A stretch of 64,000 bases of DNA, taken from NCBI RefSeq assembly GCF_003026365.1, contig NZ_PYOM01000006.1, forward strand, positions 172,942-236,941, read 5' to 3'. Of the stretch, positions 17,215 to 25,431 are shown one piece after another. The notes beneath the pieces were generated by a model. It did not search any database. It was not told where the DNA came from and saw only the letters and a program-made list of their open reading frames with translations. This DNA is from Photobacterium angustum. Lineage in GTDB: Bacteria > Pseudomonadota > Gammaproteobacteria > Enterobacterales > Vibrionaceae. The number at the start of each line of letters is the position of its first letter. The first letter of the stretch is position 1. Made by a program: the position numbers and the translations under genes.

Positions 17215-17822
17215 TACATTCCCTTAGTTTGTATTGTTATTTTATTGTTTATTTGTTGTGATAAGGTTGCATTCTTAACGAAACTACTATTTTGAATAGT
17301 TATCATCAATTAGGTAAATATAAGTTATTATTTTTGGTTGGTTGCAGTTAATCGCCACCTACTTTTGTTTTGGGTTATAAAAACAATAGGTTATCTTTAT
17401 TTTGGGTGGCTTTTTTATTTTGAAATACAATCACGAAAAAAAATTATAAATATCTATTGACTGAAAAATATTAATTTTACGATATTTAATCGATTGCGTA
17501 TTACTTAAAAATTCAGCCAAAATGAATAAATATAAAACTTTGTTTTATATTGGGAGCGAGAGGAAAAGAAGGATAAGTGATAAGTTAAATATAGGTTAAT
17601 TATAGGTTAAAATAATGGTGGGCTGATTTACTAATTAATGATTGCGATTAGCTAATATAAAGATATTTGTTTATTGCAACAAAGTTTGAATCGTTAGCAG
17701 TAATGGTACAAGAATATATTCTTCGCATTGAAGAGCCAATGGGCGTGTTAATTAGTTAAACAAGCGTTTTTCGTTATACCAATGAAAAGAAGGTAATATA
17801 TTTCTTTCATTTTTATGAATAG
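17215..17822. other. Intergenic region upstream of POT copy 1, with duplicated segments
   Basis: No intact gene. Bases about 17278-17345 (AAACTACTATTTTGAATAG...) are close to bases about 21948-22015 in front of POT copy 3 and weakly like the region before copy 2. The GCGATTAGCTAATATAA stretch at about 17644 recurs near 20127 and 22311. At 17685-17745 lies a relic of the purA paralogue. The region also carries the promoter of POT copy 1 on the minus strand, which I cannot pin down. Confidence 0.6.
17685..17745 (+). pseudogene. Relic of the 3' end of the purA paralogue (copy A)
   Basis: This segment aligns with 15537-15603 inside the purA paralogue. TTTGAATCG, ACAAGA and CTTCGCATTGAAGAG are shared and the part after CAAGA matches at 37 of 45 positions counted by eye. 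It encodes the equivalent of QEYILRIEE followed by degenerate sequence with an early stop. The rest of the gene is gone. It marks the edge of a duplicated purA-transporter unit. Confidence 0.8.
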
Positions 17823-18118
17823 CTAAAAGGTGATACCAGCCTTCATCACTATGCCTACTATCATGACAAAGTAAGCAAGAAACCCTAAAAAATTACCTAT
17901 CCAAATTGTCGGGTTTATTTATGGTAGAGACCATAAATAAACCAGAGCAAAGAAATAAGTGCATACATAGACCACGTGGTTAACAATAGGCCATGGGCGT
18001 GATTGGGATGGGATATAAAAAGCTTATATAACTGAGGCATTGTTGCGATTGGGATTACTAACCCCATAAACAACATGAGCGGCTCAAGTTTCTTCCCTAG
18101 ACTCTCCAATAGCGACAT
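17823..18118 (-). pseudogene. SemiSWEET/PQ-loop sugar transporter with one-base frameshift
   Basis: The first 67 codons (18118 down to 17915) encode two membrane helices with the PQ motif (IATMPQLYKLF) and LLWFIYGLYHK, the hallmark of SemiSWEET half-transporters, which dimerise to move sugars. A TAA then ends the frame, although the family needs a third helix. In the minus-one frame, beginning exactly at that stop, sequence continues as INPTIWIGNFLGFLAY and FVMIVGIVMKAGITF to a TAG at 17823-17825. This is a perfect third helix and would bring the protein to the normal 98 residues. Loss of one A in an A-run (AAAA to AAA) explains it. It is either a recent inactivation or a sequencing error. 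Confidence 0.8.
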
Positions 18119-18187
18119 ATGAATTCAACTCCAAAACAACGAATATTTTGATGAATAACATATTTAAAAGTTGGAATAGCATATAAA

Positions 18188-18263
18188 AATATACCCAAGT
18201 CACTTAAAACTACAGGGCTGTCGTATTATTAAAACCTGTTGTTTAAAGTTTCTTGGGTATATT
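18188..18263. repeat. Long imperfect palindrome with ATATACCCAAG ends; likely terminator of POT copy 2
   Basis: Outer arms AATATACCCAAG (18188-18199) and CTTGGGTATATT (18252-18263) are perfect complements. Inner arms ACTTAAAACTACAGG and CCTGTTGTTTAAAGT pair at 13 of 15 positions, and the central loop is about 18 nt. Palindromes with TATACCCAAG ends recur between genes in Vibrionaceae, as far as I recall. It lies where the purA-side terminator stands in the other two units, so it may have replaced it. T-rich DNA follows on both sides. Confidence 0.75.
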
Positions 18264-18299
18264 GTTTTAACTTTAGTTAAAAGAAAACGTTAGAAAATA

Positions 18300-19778
18300 T
18301 TATGCTGTAACGGTTTCTTTTGTTGTCTCTTTAGCGTAGATCACGCGTGTTAGTTTAGGCGCAATAATCAGAGTAAGTAGAGCAATAGCGGCAGTAACAT
18401 AGCCAATTACCCCAAATACATGGCTATAAATGGCCAATGTTTGTTGTGGATCCACAATATTGCTTGAATCTGTTGTTAGTGTTGCTACCCAGCCAGCAAG
18501 AACTGCTGCCGTTGCTGATGTTAAGAACCACATACCCATTGCAAATCCCATCATACGTTGAGGAACAAGCTGAGCTACCATCGCTAATCCAAGACCAGAT
18601 ACCAGTAGTTCACCAATAGATTGGAAGAAGTAAGACAACACCAACCAGTTAGAGCTGATAACACTTTGACTATTGGCAAAATGCGCACCAAAAGTCAGTA
18701 TCAAGAAAGAAAGGCTACAGAGCACCATGCCGAGTGCAAACTTAAACGGCATAGAGAAACGATCACCAAACTTATTATAAATAATGGCAAGGATAGGGCT
18801 AGCAATCATGATCCACAGTGGATTCAACGCTTGAAATTGTTCTGGCGCAACACTAATACCAAACAGATCATGAGAGATATTATGGATAGCAAAGAAATTA
18901 AGCGAGGTTGGCATTTGGAAATATAGTACGAAGAAAACAATGCCCTGTAACATTAATAAAAATGCCACCAACATTTTAGCGCGTTCAATATCAGATGTTT
19001 GTAATGCTTCTTTAAAATACAACACGACAATAGTGACCCCAACTACCACTAAAATAGCGTGTGCATAGAATAAATGTTGTAGCAAAATAGCGCTAACGAA
19101 GCTCAGAATAATAGCACCTACTACTACACTGATATAATGCATAACATTAACAGGTTTCATATCTGGTTTTGAACCAACATGTTTCACGGTAGAGTGACTG
19201 ATTATAAAGTTCACAATCGTGATCACCAAACCAATAGCACTAACGGAGAATGCAAAGTCATAACCAAATTTTTCTGCAATCCAAGGTGTTAATAACATTG
19301 AGAAAAAAGAGCCTAAGTTAATCGCCATGTAATACAGGGTGAACGCACCGTCTAATCGGGGATCATTCTCTCCATACACTTTAGCTAATAAGCTCGATGG
19401 GTTTGCTTTAAATAAACCATTACCCATAGTAATAAAGCCCATTGCCATGTAAATCAGCATCGGACTGCTATTATCATGGCTTGCAGAAAGTCCAAGTAAA
19501 ACATAACCTGCAGTAAGGATTATGGCACCAAGCGTAATTGTGCGCTTAGTTCCTAATATTTTATCACCTACCCAACCGCCAATTGCGACAGATCCATACA
19601 CTAGTGCAGAAAAGGCACCAAATAAAGTAAATGATGCAGATTCCGACATACCAAGAATTTTAACCATATACACAGTTAAAATTGATTGCATGCCATAAAA
19701 GCCAAAGCGTTCCCAAAATTCAATTGAAAATATTAAATAGAAAGGTTTTGGTTGTTTAAATATATTCACTTCGGACAT
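18300..19778 (-). CDS. Peptide MFS transporter (POT/PTR2 family, DtpA-like), copy 2
   Basis: This is a 492-residue proton-coupled oligopeptide importer with the full set of motifs: [46 protein letters not shown] and [13 protein letters not shown]. Compared with copies 1 and 3 it is the most divergent, especially in the loop around 185-215 and in the C-terminal third, so it is the older split or is under different selection. A 9-bp tandem repeat lies just upstream of its start, and a long palindrome follows its stop. Confidence 0.95.
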   Translation of the reverse strand: MSEVNIFKQPKPFYLIFSIEFWERFGFYGMQSILTVYMVKILGMSESASFTLFGAFSALVYGSVAIGGWVGDKILGTKRTITLGAIILTAGYVLLGLSASHDNSSPMLIYMAMGFITMGNGLFKANPSSLLAKVYGENDPRLDGAFTLYYMAINLGSFFSMLLTPWIAEKFGYDFAFSVSAIGLVITIVNFIISHSTVKHVGSKPDMKPVNVMHYISVVVGAIILSFVSAILLQHLFYAHAILVVVGVTIVVLYFKEALQTSDIERAKMLVAFLLMLQGIVFFVLYFQMPTSLNFFAIHNISHDLFGISVAPEQFQALNPLWIMIASPILAIIYNKFGDRFSMPFKFALGMVLCSLSFLILTFGAHFANSQSVISSNWLVLSYFFQSIGELLVSGLGLAMVAQLVPQRMMGFAMGMWFLTSATAAVLAGWVATLTTDSSNIVDPQQTLAIYSHVFGVIGYVTAAIALLTLIIAPKLTRVIYAKETTKETVTA

Positions 19779-19806
19779 TGCGTTCCCTTAAATATTATAA
19801 TTATTT

Positions 19807-19866
19807 TATTTTCTGTATTTTCTGTATTTTCTGTATTTTCTGTATTTTCTGTATTTTCTGTATTTT
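19807..19866 (-). repeat. Six-and-a-half tandem copies of a 9-bp unit in the leader of POT copy 2
   Basis: TATTTTCTG occurs six times without error (19807-19860), followed by a partial copy TATTTT. On the coding (minus) strand the unit reads CAGAAAATA and ends about 28 bp before the ATG. It therefore lies in the promoter or untranslated leader, where slipped-strand changes in copy number could alter promoter spacing or mRNA structure. The other two transporters lack it. Confidence 0.95.
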
Positions 19867-20226
19867 TAGCTATTTAGTGTTAGAAAAAGACACCTTTTTG
19901 GAAAAACTACTAGCATTATTTGGTATCAGCAATTGCTTAAATATAAGTAATTAATTTTGACTAGTTACCATTAATTGCTTTATGGGTTTATATTTAATCT
20001 AATCAATGTCTTATGTTTTATTGGTTCTTTATTTATTGTGAAAATACAATAAATAAAAAAGTTATAAATATTTAATGATTGATAGATATAAGAAAATAAA
20101 TTGTGAAAAATAATAGCATGGTGATAGCGATTAGCTAATAGTGGATAAGAATCACCTAGGGTATTTACTTATATTTTCGAATATAAAGTTACTTGTTTTT
20201 TAACAAAGCTTGGTGAGCGACTAGTA

Positions 20227-20292
20227 GGTGTACAAGAATATATTCCTCGCATTGAAGAGCTAATGGACGCACCAGTTAACATGGCTTTTTAG
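20227..20292 (+). pseudogene. Relic of the 3' end of the purA paralogue (copy B)
   Basis: Bases 20227-20292 align with about 15556-15620 of the purA paralogue, with roughly 50 of 63 positions identical by eye. Shared blocks are ACAAGA, CTCGCATTGAAGAGCTAATGG and CCAGTTAA. The equivalent reading (QEYIPRIEELMDAPVNMAF) runs into TAG. The relic lies in the same place relative to POT copy 3 as the intact gene does to copy 1. Confidence 0.8.
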
Positions 20293-20346
20293 AATCATAG
20301 CGGGACCAAGTGTTTATTGTTAATGTGCGTTAAAAGTTAAAAATAC

Positions 20347-20388
20347 AATAGCGACGTGTTAATCATTAACACGCCGCTATTAAATTTT
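20347..20388 (-). terminator. Terminator of POT copy 3 (degraded copy of the purA-side hairpin)
   Basis: AATAGCG-A-CGTGTTAAT and ATTAACACG-C-CGCTATT form a 16-bp stem with one mismatch. The core CGTGTTAATCATTAACACG is identical to the hairpin at 15678-15714. On the minus strand it follows the stop of POT copy 3 by about 12 bp. Confidence 0.8.
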
Positions 20389-20392
20389 TACT

Positions 20393-21880
20393 TTAAGCCA
20401 AAGCTGTCTCTGTTACTTTTTCTGTTGTGTTTTTCGCATAAATAATACGAGTTAATGCCGGCGCAATAAGTAGTGTAATCAATGCTATTGCGGCGGTACC
20501 TACACCAATTTCATTAAACACTTTACTGTAAATGATGAGTGTTTGATGTGGATCGACAATATTACTCGGTACTGCTGTTAATGACGCTACCCAGCCAGCA
20601 ATAACAGCCGCTGTTGCTGACGTTAAAAACCACATCCCCATAGTAAAGCCCATCATACGTTGTGGTACAAGCTTCGCCACCATGGCTAAACCAAGACCTG
20701 ATATCAATAATTCACCAAGAGACTGGAATAGATAAGAGAGTACTAACCAACCAGAATTAATAATACTTTGGGTATTGGCAAACTTAGCACCTATTGGAAG
20801 AATTAAGAAAGCGAAACTACATAGCACCATACCGACTGCAAATTTGAAGGGCATTGAAAAGCGTTCGCCTAACTTGTTGTAAAGAATAGCAAGGAGTGGG
20901 CTTGTAAGCATGATCCACATTGGGTCTAGTGCTTGGAATTGCTCTGGAGCAACGGATACTCCGAATATGTTATCTTCAACATTGTGAAGTGCGAAAAAGT
21001 TCAGTGATGTCGGCATCTGGAAGTAAAGTACATAGAACACAACACCCTGCAGCATAAGTACAAATGCCACTAGCATTTTTGCTCGTTCGTTACCTGATGT
21101 TGACAAAGCTTCTTTAAAATACAACGAAACAATAGCAATACCAGTAACGACTAGAATGGCATGTGCGTAAAACAGATGCTGTAGTAAGAATGAACTCACA
21201 AAACTCAAAGCGAGCGTACCAATAACAACAGATAAAAGGTAAAAGCGATTAACAGGCTTCATATCTGCTGGAGAACCAACATTCTTAACTATTTTCTTAC
21301 TCACAATAAAATTAGCAACGGTAATGATTAAGCCGATAGCACTTACTGAAAACGCAAAGCCATAACCGAATTTGTTAGCAATCCATGGTGTTAAAATCAT
21401 TGAAAAGACCGCACCTAGGTTCATTGCCATGTAATACATGGTGAAAGCACCATCTAAGCGAGGGTCATTATCACCGTATACTTTCGACAGTAAGCTTGAA
21501 GGGTTGGCTTTAAATAAGCCATTACCCATAGCAATGAACCCCATCGCGATATAAATCATAGATGGACTACCGTTACCATGGCTAGCTGAAAGACCAAGTA
21601 ACACATAACCTATCGTCAGGACGATTGCACCAAGTGTAATTGTGCGTTTAGTCCCTAGAATTTTATCGCCAACCCAACCGCCAATCGACACAGAAGCATA
21701 CATTAATGCTGTAAAGGCACCATATAATGTAAATGAAGCAGACTCTGGCATATTAAGAATTTTGACCATATAAACAGTCAAAATTGCATTCATTCCATAA
21801 AAGCCAAAGCGCTCCCAAAATTCGATGGATAATACTAAATAGAAGGGTTTCGGTTGTTTAAATATATTTACTTCAGACAT
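20393..21880 (-). CDS. Peptide MFS transporter (POT/PTR2 family, DtpA-like), copy 3
   Basis: This 495-residue proton-coupled oligopeptide importer is very close to copy 1 in sequence, length and C-terminal tail (TTEKVTE versus TTEKVTA). Motifs [31 protein letters not shown] and PEQFQALDPMWIM are intact. Small changes fall in functional places: FTMYYMAMNLGAVFSM replaces the [10 protein letters not shown] of copy 1, in the second PTR2 signature that lines the substrate path. Substrate preference may therefore differ. The leader region repeats that of copy 1. Confidence 0.95.
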   Translation of the reverse strand: MSEVNIFKQPKPFYLVLSIEFWERFGFYGMNAILTVYMVKILNMPESASFTLYGAFTALMYASVSIGGWVGDKILGTKRTITLGAIVLTIGYVLLGLSASHGNGSPSMIYIAMGFIAMGNGLFKANPSSLLSKVYGDNDPRLDGAFTMYYMAMNLGAVFSMILTPWIANKFGYGFAFSVSAIGLIITVANFIVSKKIVKNVGSPADMKPVNRFYLLSVVIGTLALSFVSSFLLQHLFYAHAILVVTGIAIVSLYFKEALSTSGNERAKMLVAFVLMLQGVVFYVLYFQMPTSLNFFALHNVEDNIFGVSVAPEQFQALDPMWIMLTSPLLAILYNKLGERFSMPFKFAVGMVLCSFAFLILPIGAKFANTQSIINSGWLVLSYLFQSLGELLISGLGLAMVAKLVPQRMMGFTMGMWFLTSATAAVIAGWVASLTAVPSNIVDPHQTLIIYSKVFNEIGVGTAAIALITLLIAPALTRIIYAKNTTEKVTETALA

Positions 21881-22388
21881 AACACTCCCAATGTTTGAAT
21901 TATTTATGATTTTTGTATTTTTGCTGTGATAGGTTTGTATTCTTAACGAAACTACTATTTTGAATGGTTATCATCAATTAGGTAAATGTAAGTTTTTAAT
22001 TTTGTCTAGTTGCAATTATTTGATTTTTGTTTTTCTTGTTAAAACAATACTTTACTTTGACACTTTTTGTGTCGTTAAAAAACAATAAGAAAAAAGAGTT
22101 TTAAATATCAAGTGACTACAAAATTTCAGGAGAGAAAATAGCAAGAAATATTAATTTTATAACGTATGATTTGTTGCATATTGATTAAAAAGCTAACGAA
22201 ATGAGTAAATATACAAACCTTTTATATTAGCAGCCATGAATAAAGGAGGGGAGATAACAATTTTGAATATAGATTTAAAATAATAGCATAGTGATTTACT
22301 CTTCAATGATGGCGATTAGTTAATATAACAGTGATTGTTTATTTCAACATTTTAGAAAGATGCCGACTGAGCGACATCTATTTTTTTG
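21881..22388. other. Intergenic region upstream of POT copy 3
   Basis: No gene. About 21944-22015 repeats the leader of POT copy 1 (AACGAAACTACTATTTTGAATGGTT and onward). GCGATTAGTTAATATAACA near 22311 repeats an element found near 17644 and 20127, marking the outer border of the duplicated block. No relic of the purA paralogue was seen here. Confidence 0.55.
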
Positions 22389-22802
22389 TTAGACAAGTTT
22401 GCCTGTAATCAGTGACGTTTTTTCTAGCCACTTTAATACGGATAATGCTGCGGTAGAGCACAGGCTTTCATCATTACTATCAATGAATTTCTGCTCTTCG
22501 ATTTCAGCGGCAGGGATGAGATCCCCTGAGTAATCAGAAAAGTAACACGTTAGTTTTACTGAGATACCTTCCGCCTTACCATCGGCCTGAGCCGTAAATG
22601 TTTTCATGTACTTAATACTACTTGGTATAAGATCAACGGATACCTCTTCTTTGATTTCACGAGTTAGTGCTTCAATGTCACTTTCACCAGCTTCACGTTT
22701 ACCGCCAGGAAGGTAAAACAGTGCTTTGCCTTGAGATCTTACTACTAAAAATTTGCCGTCTTTAATTAAAACCCAAGCAAGCTTATCAATTACTTTATTC
22801 AT
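22389..22802 (-). CDS. Nudix hydrolase
   Basis: This 137-residue pyrophosphohydrolase has the Nudix box GGKREAGESDIEALTREIKEE (about residues 33-53), fitting Gx5Ex7REUxEExGU apart from the final Gly (VS follows). It would cleave nucleoside diphosphate-type substrates with Mg2+. The start MNKVIDKLAWVLIKDGKFLVVRS is typical of small MutT-like proteins. The gene lies 22 bp downstream of rsuA on the same strand and is probably co-transcribed. Substrate unknown. Confidence 0.9.
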   Translation of the reverse strand: MNKVIDKLAWVLIKDGKFLVVRSQGKALFYLPGGKREAGESDIEALTREIKEEVSVDLIPSSIKYMKTFTAQADGKAEGISVKLTCYFSDYSGDLIPAAEIEEQKFIDSNDESLCSTAALSVLKWLEKTSLITGKLV

Positions 22803-22824
22803 TTATTTACTCTGTATTTTTTGA

Positions 22825-23520
22825 TTAATTAGCTTTTATAAAAGAGGCGACTTCGTCTTTGGTTAGGTAACGCCATTGCCCGACTTCAAGATCAAGCCTC
22901 ACCTCGCCAATCGCTTCGCGGTGAAGAGACACTACACGATTACCAACGGCGGCAAACATGCGCTTAACCTGATGAAACTTGCCTTCAGTAATCGTTAGTA
23001 ATACTTCTTTCGCTGAAATAACTGTTAATAAGGCTGGTGCGGTTAGCTTTTGTTCGCCTTGTAATTTTATTCCCGCTTTAAATTTTTCGGCCACGTCTGC
23101 CGCAATCTCTCGAGATAAACTAACTCGATAAACTTTACTGCATTTTTGATTCGGTGATGTGATGTTAAATGACCAACGTCCATTATCAGTGATCAGTACC
23201 ATTCCTGTGGTATCCGCATCTAGACGTCCTACAATATGTAATTCAGCGATATTTTCAATATCAAGATAGTTAAATAAAGAAGGGTAAACTTCATCAATAT
23301 TTGAGCAGATAGTTCCCGCTGGTTTATGCATTAGGATATAGCGAAACTCACGCGCAATAAGCCTTTTGCCATCCATGATAACGGTATTACTCTCATGCAC
23401 TTGTGTTGCTTCTTTGAAAATTACTGCATCGTTGACGCTAATATCACCATCGTGTATTCGCTCAATGGCCTCTGCTTTAGTGAGTTGGGTACTTTTACAA
23501 ATAAATTTATCAAGGCGCAT
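22825..23520 (-). CDS. rsuA: 16S rRNA pseudouridine(516) synthase RsuA
   Basis: This enzyme converts U516 of 16S rRNA to pseudouridine. The protein is 231 residues when started at MRLDKF (23520), the same length and opening as E. coli RsuA. An S4 RNA-binding domain (about 1-60) precedes the catalytic domain with GRLDADTTGMVLITDNG (catalytic Asp in GRLD). The C-terminal EGKFHQVKRMFAAVGNRVVSLHR is nearly the E. coli sequence. A GTG 16 codons upstream keeps the frame open but adds residues absent from the family. No clear ribosome binding site precedes either start. Confidence 0.93.
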   Translation of the reverse strand: MRLDKFICKSTQLTKAEAIERIHDGDISVNDAVIFKEATQVHESNTVIMDGKRLIAREFRYILMHKPAGTICSNIDEVYPSLFNYLDIENIAELHIVGRLDADTTGMVLITDNGRWSFNITSPNQKCSKVYRVSLSREIAADVAEKFKAGIKLQGEQKLTAPALLTVISAKEVLLTITEGKFHQVKRMFAAVGNRVVSLHREAIGEVRLDLEVGQWRYLTKDEVASFIKAN

Positions 23521-23772
23521 AACACTGAATACGAGTAAGGAAACAAGCGCGTTATTATCCGTTATCACTCATATTTAGCAATCATGAATACTGGTTTCGT
23601 GAGTGTTAGCTATGCGAAATAGCATTATCACTGTGTGGGGAAGTGTTTGTTTTTATCTTCTATGAGAATAAATATAGAGGTGTCATACACAATCCCTTAC
23701 AAACTAAGTTAATAAATTGTTGTCGATATGTTTATTATGCTGATAGCAGATTTTGTTATCGAGTGTATCACC

Positions 23773-24318
23773 ATGAAAAAAACACCAAATAAAAATTGGA
23801 ATCCCATGATTATTTTACTTCACTGGTTGGTTGCGCTGGTTGTGGTTGGATTATTTGCGCTTGGCTGGTGGATGGTTGATTTAAATTATTATCATGCTTG
23901 GTATAAAACGGCACCTGATACCCATAAAAGCATCGGTTTGATCTTATTCTTTGTATTGATCGTAAGGTTGATATTAAAAACATTAACTGCTGCACCATCT
24001 CCCCTTTCTAGTCATGCTAAATGGGAGAAATGGCTCGCACAAAAAACACATTGGCTATTGTATCTGTTGTTATTTGTGGTGATGTTCAGTGGTTACTTGA
24101 TCTCAACTGCAGATGGAAGAGCGATCAGTATTTTTGGTGTATTTGATATTCCAGCAACGCTTACAAGTATTCCAAATCAAGAAGATATTGCCGGTACTAT
24201 CCACTTGTATGGCGCTTGTGTGTTGATTGGCTTTAGTCTTTTACATGCCATTGGCGCGTTAAAACATCACTTTATAGATAAAGATAACACGCTAAAACGC
24301 ATGCTAGGCAAAGCATAA
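23773..24318 (+). CDS. Cytochrome b561 family protein (YceJ-like)
   Basis: This inner-membrane dihaem b-type cytochrome of 181 residues has four hydrophobic helices (about 12-32, 48-68, 88-108 and 142-162). Candidate haem ligands are His in LLHWLVAL, DTHKSIG, KTHWLLYL and LLHAIGALKHH. It probably passes electrons between the quinone pool and a periplasmic partner. The start at 23773 (MKKTPNKNWN) gives the normal length; an upstream ATG at 23728 adds 15 atypical residues. It is paired with yceI 41 bp downstream, as in many gamma-proteobacteria (yceJ-yceI). Confidence 0.9.
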   Translation: MKKTPNKNWNPMIILLHWLVALVVVGLFALGWWMVDLNYYHAWYKTAPDTHKSIGLILFFVLIVRLILKTLTAAPSPLSSHAKWEKWLAQKTHWLLYLLLFVVMFSGYLISTADGRAISIFGVFDIPATLTSIPNQEDIAGTIHLYGACVLIGFSLLHAIGALKHHFIDKDNTLKRMLGKA

Positions 24319-24359
24319 TGACAAATTTGATAAGACGTATTACGACATAAACGGAGATT

Positions 24360-24950
24360 ATGATGAAAAAACGCCTATTAAGATCTTTTATTCCTTGCAC
24401 ACTTTTAGCTGCGGCTAGTATGTCATCAGTAGCGCTAGCAGACGATTATAAAATCGATACTAATGGCTCACATGCATCGATTCAATTTCGGATCCAGCAT
24501 CTTGGTTACAGTTGGTTGGTAGGGCGTTTTAACACCTTTGATGGTGAGTTTAGTTATGATGAAAAGCAGCCTGAAGCATCAAAAGTTAAAGTGAATATAG
24601 CAACGGCAAGTGTAGATTCAAACCATGCTGAACGTGATAAACATTTACGCAGCAGTGATTTTTTAAATGTTGATAAGTTTCCACAAGCAACGTTTGTTAG
24701 CAGCTCTTTTAAAGAGTTGGGTGATGGCAACGCTATTATGACAGGGGATTTAACGTTAAACGGCGTTACAAAGCCGGTTACGATTGATGTTAAACATGTT
24801 GGAGCCGGTAATGATCCGTGGGGCGGTTATCGTCGAGGGTTTGTTGGTACCACAATGATTACATTAAAAGATTATGATATTAAAACAAACTTAGGTCCCG
24901 CTTCTACAGAAGTAGAGTTAGAGCTCAATGTTGAAGGAATCCGTATTTAA
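24360..24950 (+). CDS. yceI: YceI family periplasmic protein
   Basis: This 196-residue protein has signal peptide [27 protein letters not shown] and then a lipocalin-like YceI beta barrel ([25 protein letters not shown] to the end). YceI proteins bind polyisoprenoid or amide lipids. Conserved features are [29 protein letters not shown] and [20 protein letters not shown] precedes the double ATG. It is co-transcribed with the b561 gene upstream and is often linked to base or acid response. Confidence 0.93.
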   Translation: MMKKRLLRSFIPCTLLAAASMSSVALADDYKIDTNGSHASIQFRIQHLGYSWLVGRFNTFDGEFSYDEKQPEASKVKVNIATASVDSNHAERDKHLRSSDFLNVDKFPQATFVSSSFKELGDGNAIMTGDLTLNGVTKPVTIDVKHVGAGNDPWGGYRRGFVGTTMITLKDYDIKTNLGPASTEVELELNVEGIRI

Positions 24951-24963
24951 TTGAGTAAGATAG

Positions 24964-25000
24964 ACGAGTTAGCATTTATAAAAGGTAAGGGCTAACTCGT
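24964..25000. terminator. Hairpin between convergent yceI and ykgJ-like genes
   Basis: A perfect 10-bp stem ACGAGTTAGC / GCTAACTCGT with a 17-nt loop lies 14 bp after the yceI stop. No proper T-run follows on either side, so it may stabilise mRNA ends rather than terminate alone. Confidence 0.5.
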
Positions 25001-25019
25001 TAGTGATAAATATTTAGGG

Positions 25020-25310
25020 CTATAGAAATTCAGTACGCTCATCAACACATTCGTAAGAGCCCATTTCAAATTCACGGCAAATCCAAGGACGGTTTTCATA
25101 AATCGTACACATGAAGGTCTCTCTATCAAGAGCAGAGCACCAACCATCAGCAAGTCGAAGCATAGTTTCACTTCCCCACATATCTCGTTTGATATGTCTT
25201 TCTGGTACTCCTGTATCTGAGATTATCATCACCTCTAAACGGCAGCAACATGCTTTACAGTTAGAGCAAGAGACTTCAGGCGTGGTTTCATTTTTAATCG
25301 GGATGTTCAT
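25020..25310 (-). CDS. YkgJ-type cysteine cluster protein
   Basis: This small protein of 96 residues has Cys clusters of the YkgJ/UPF0153 family (putative Zn or Fe-S binding): SCSNCKACCC near 14-23, then WCSALDRETFMCTIYENRPWICREF and a final YEC. The pattern C-x2-C-x2-C-C plus C-x9-C-x9-C is the family hallmark. Function is not established; a metal-binding or redox role is generally assumed. It is a single gene, convergent with yceI. Confidence 0.88.
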   Translation of the reverse strand: MNIPIKNETTPEVSCSNCKACCCRLEVMIISDTGVPERHIKRDMWGSETMLRLADGWCSALDRETFMCTIYENRPWICREFEMGSYECVDERTEFL

Positions 25311-25431
25311 AGCTTGAAAAACACAGTTATCTTTAAGTAACTCAATACCGCATCATACCTCAAAACGGCATTGCTATCTTATGTTTTCCAATCGTGTGCC
25401 GCCTACTAAATACCGTACATATCAGATATCG

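Larger units (their letters stand above)
19779..20392. other. Intergenic region upstream of POT copy 2
   Basis: No intact gene. From left to right it holds the 9-bp tandem repeat (19807-19866), AT-rich DNA weakly like the regions before POT copies 1 and 3, a GCGATTAGCTAATA element near 20127, a relic of the purA paralogue (20227-20292) and a degraded purA-side terminator hairpin (20347-20381). Confidence 0.6.

Noticed and set aside
17905..17930. Programmed -1 ribosomal frameshift in the SemiSWEET gene.
   Set aside because: The stretch around the shift (CAT AAA TAA) is not an X-XXY-YYZ slippery site, as re-pairing of the Lys codon would fall on TAA. A lost base or a sequencing error is simpler.
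19807..19866. CRISPR-like array.
   Set aside because: The repeats are 9 bp, head to tail, with no spacers; no cas genes are present.
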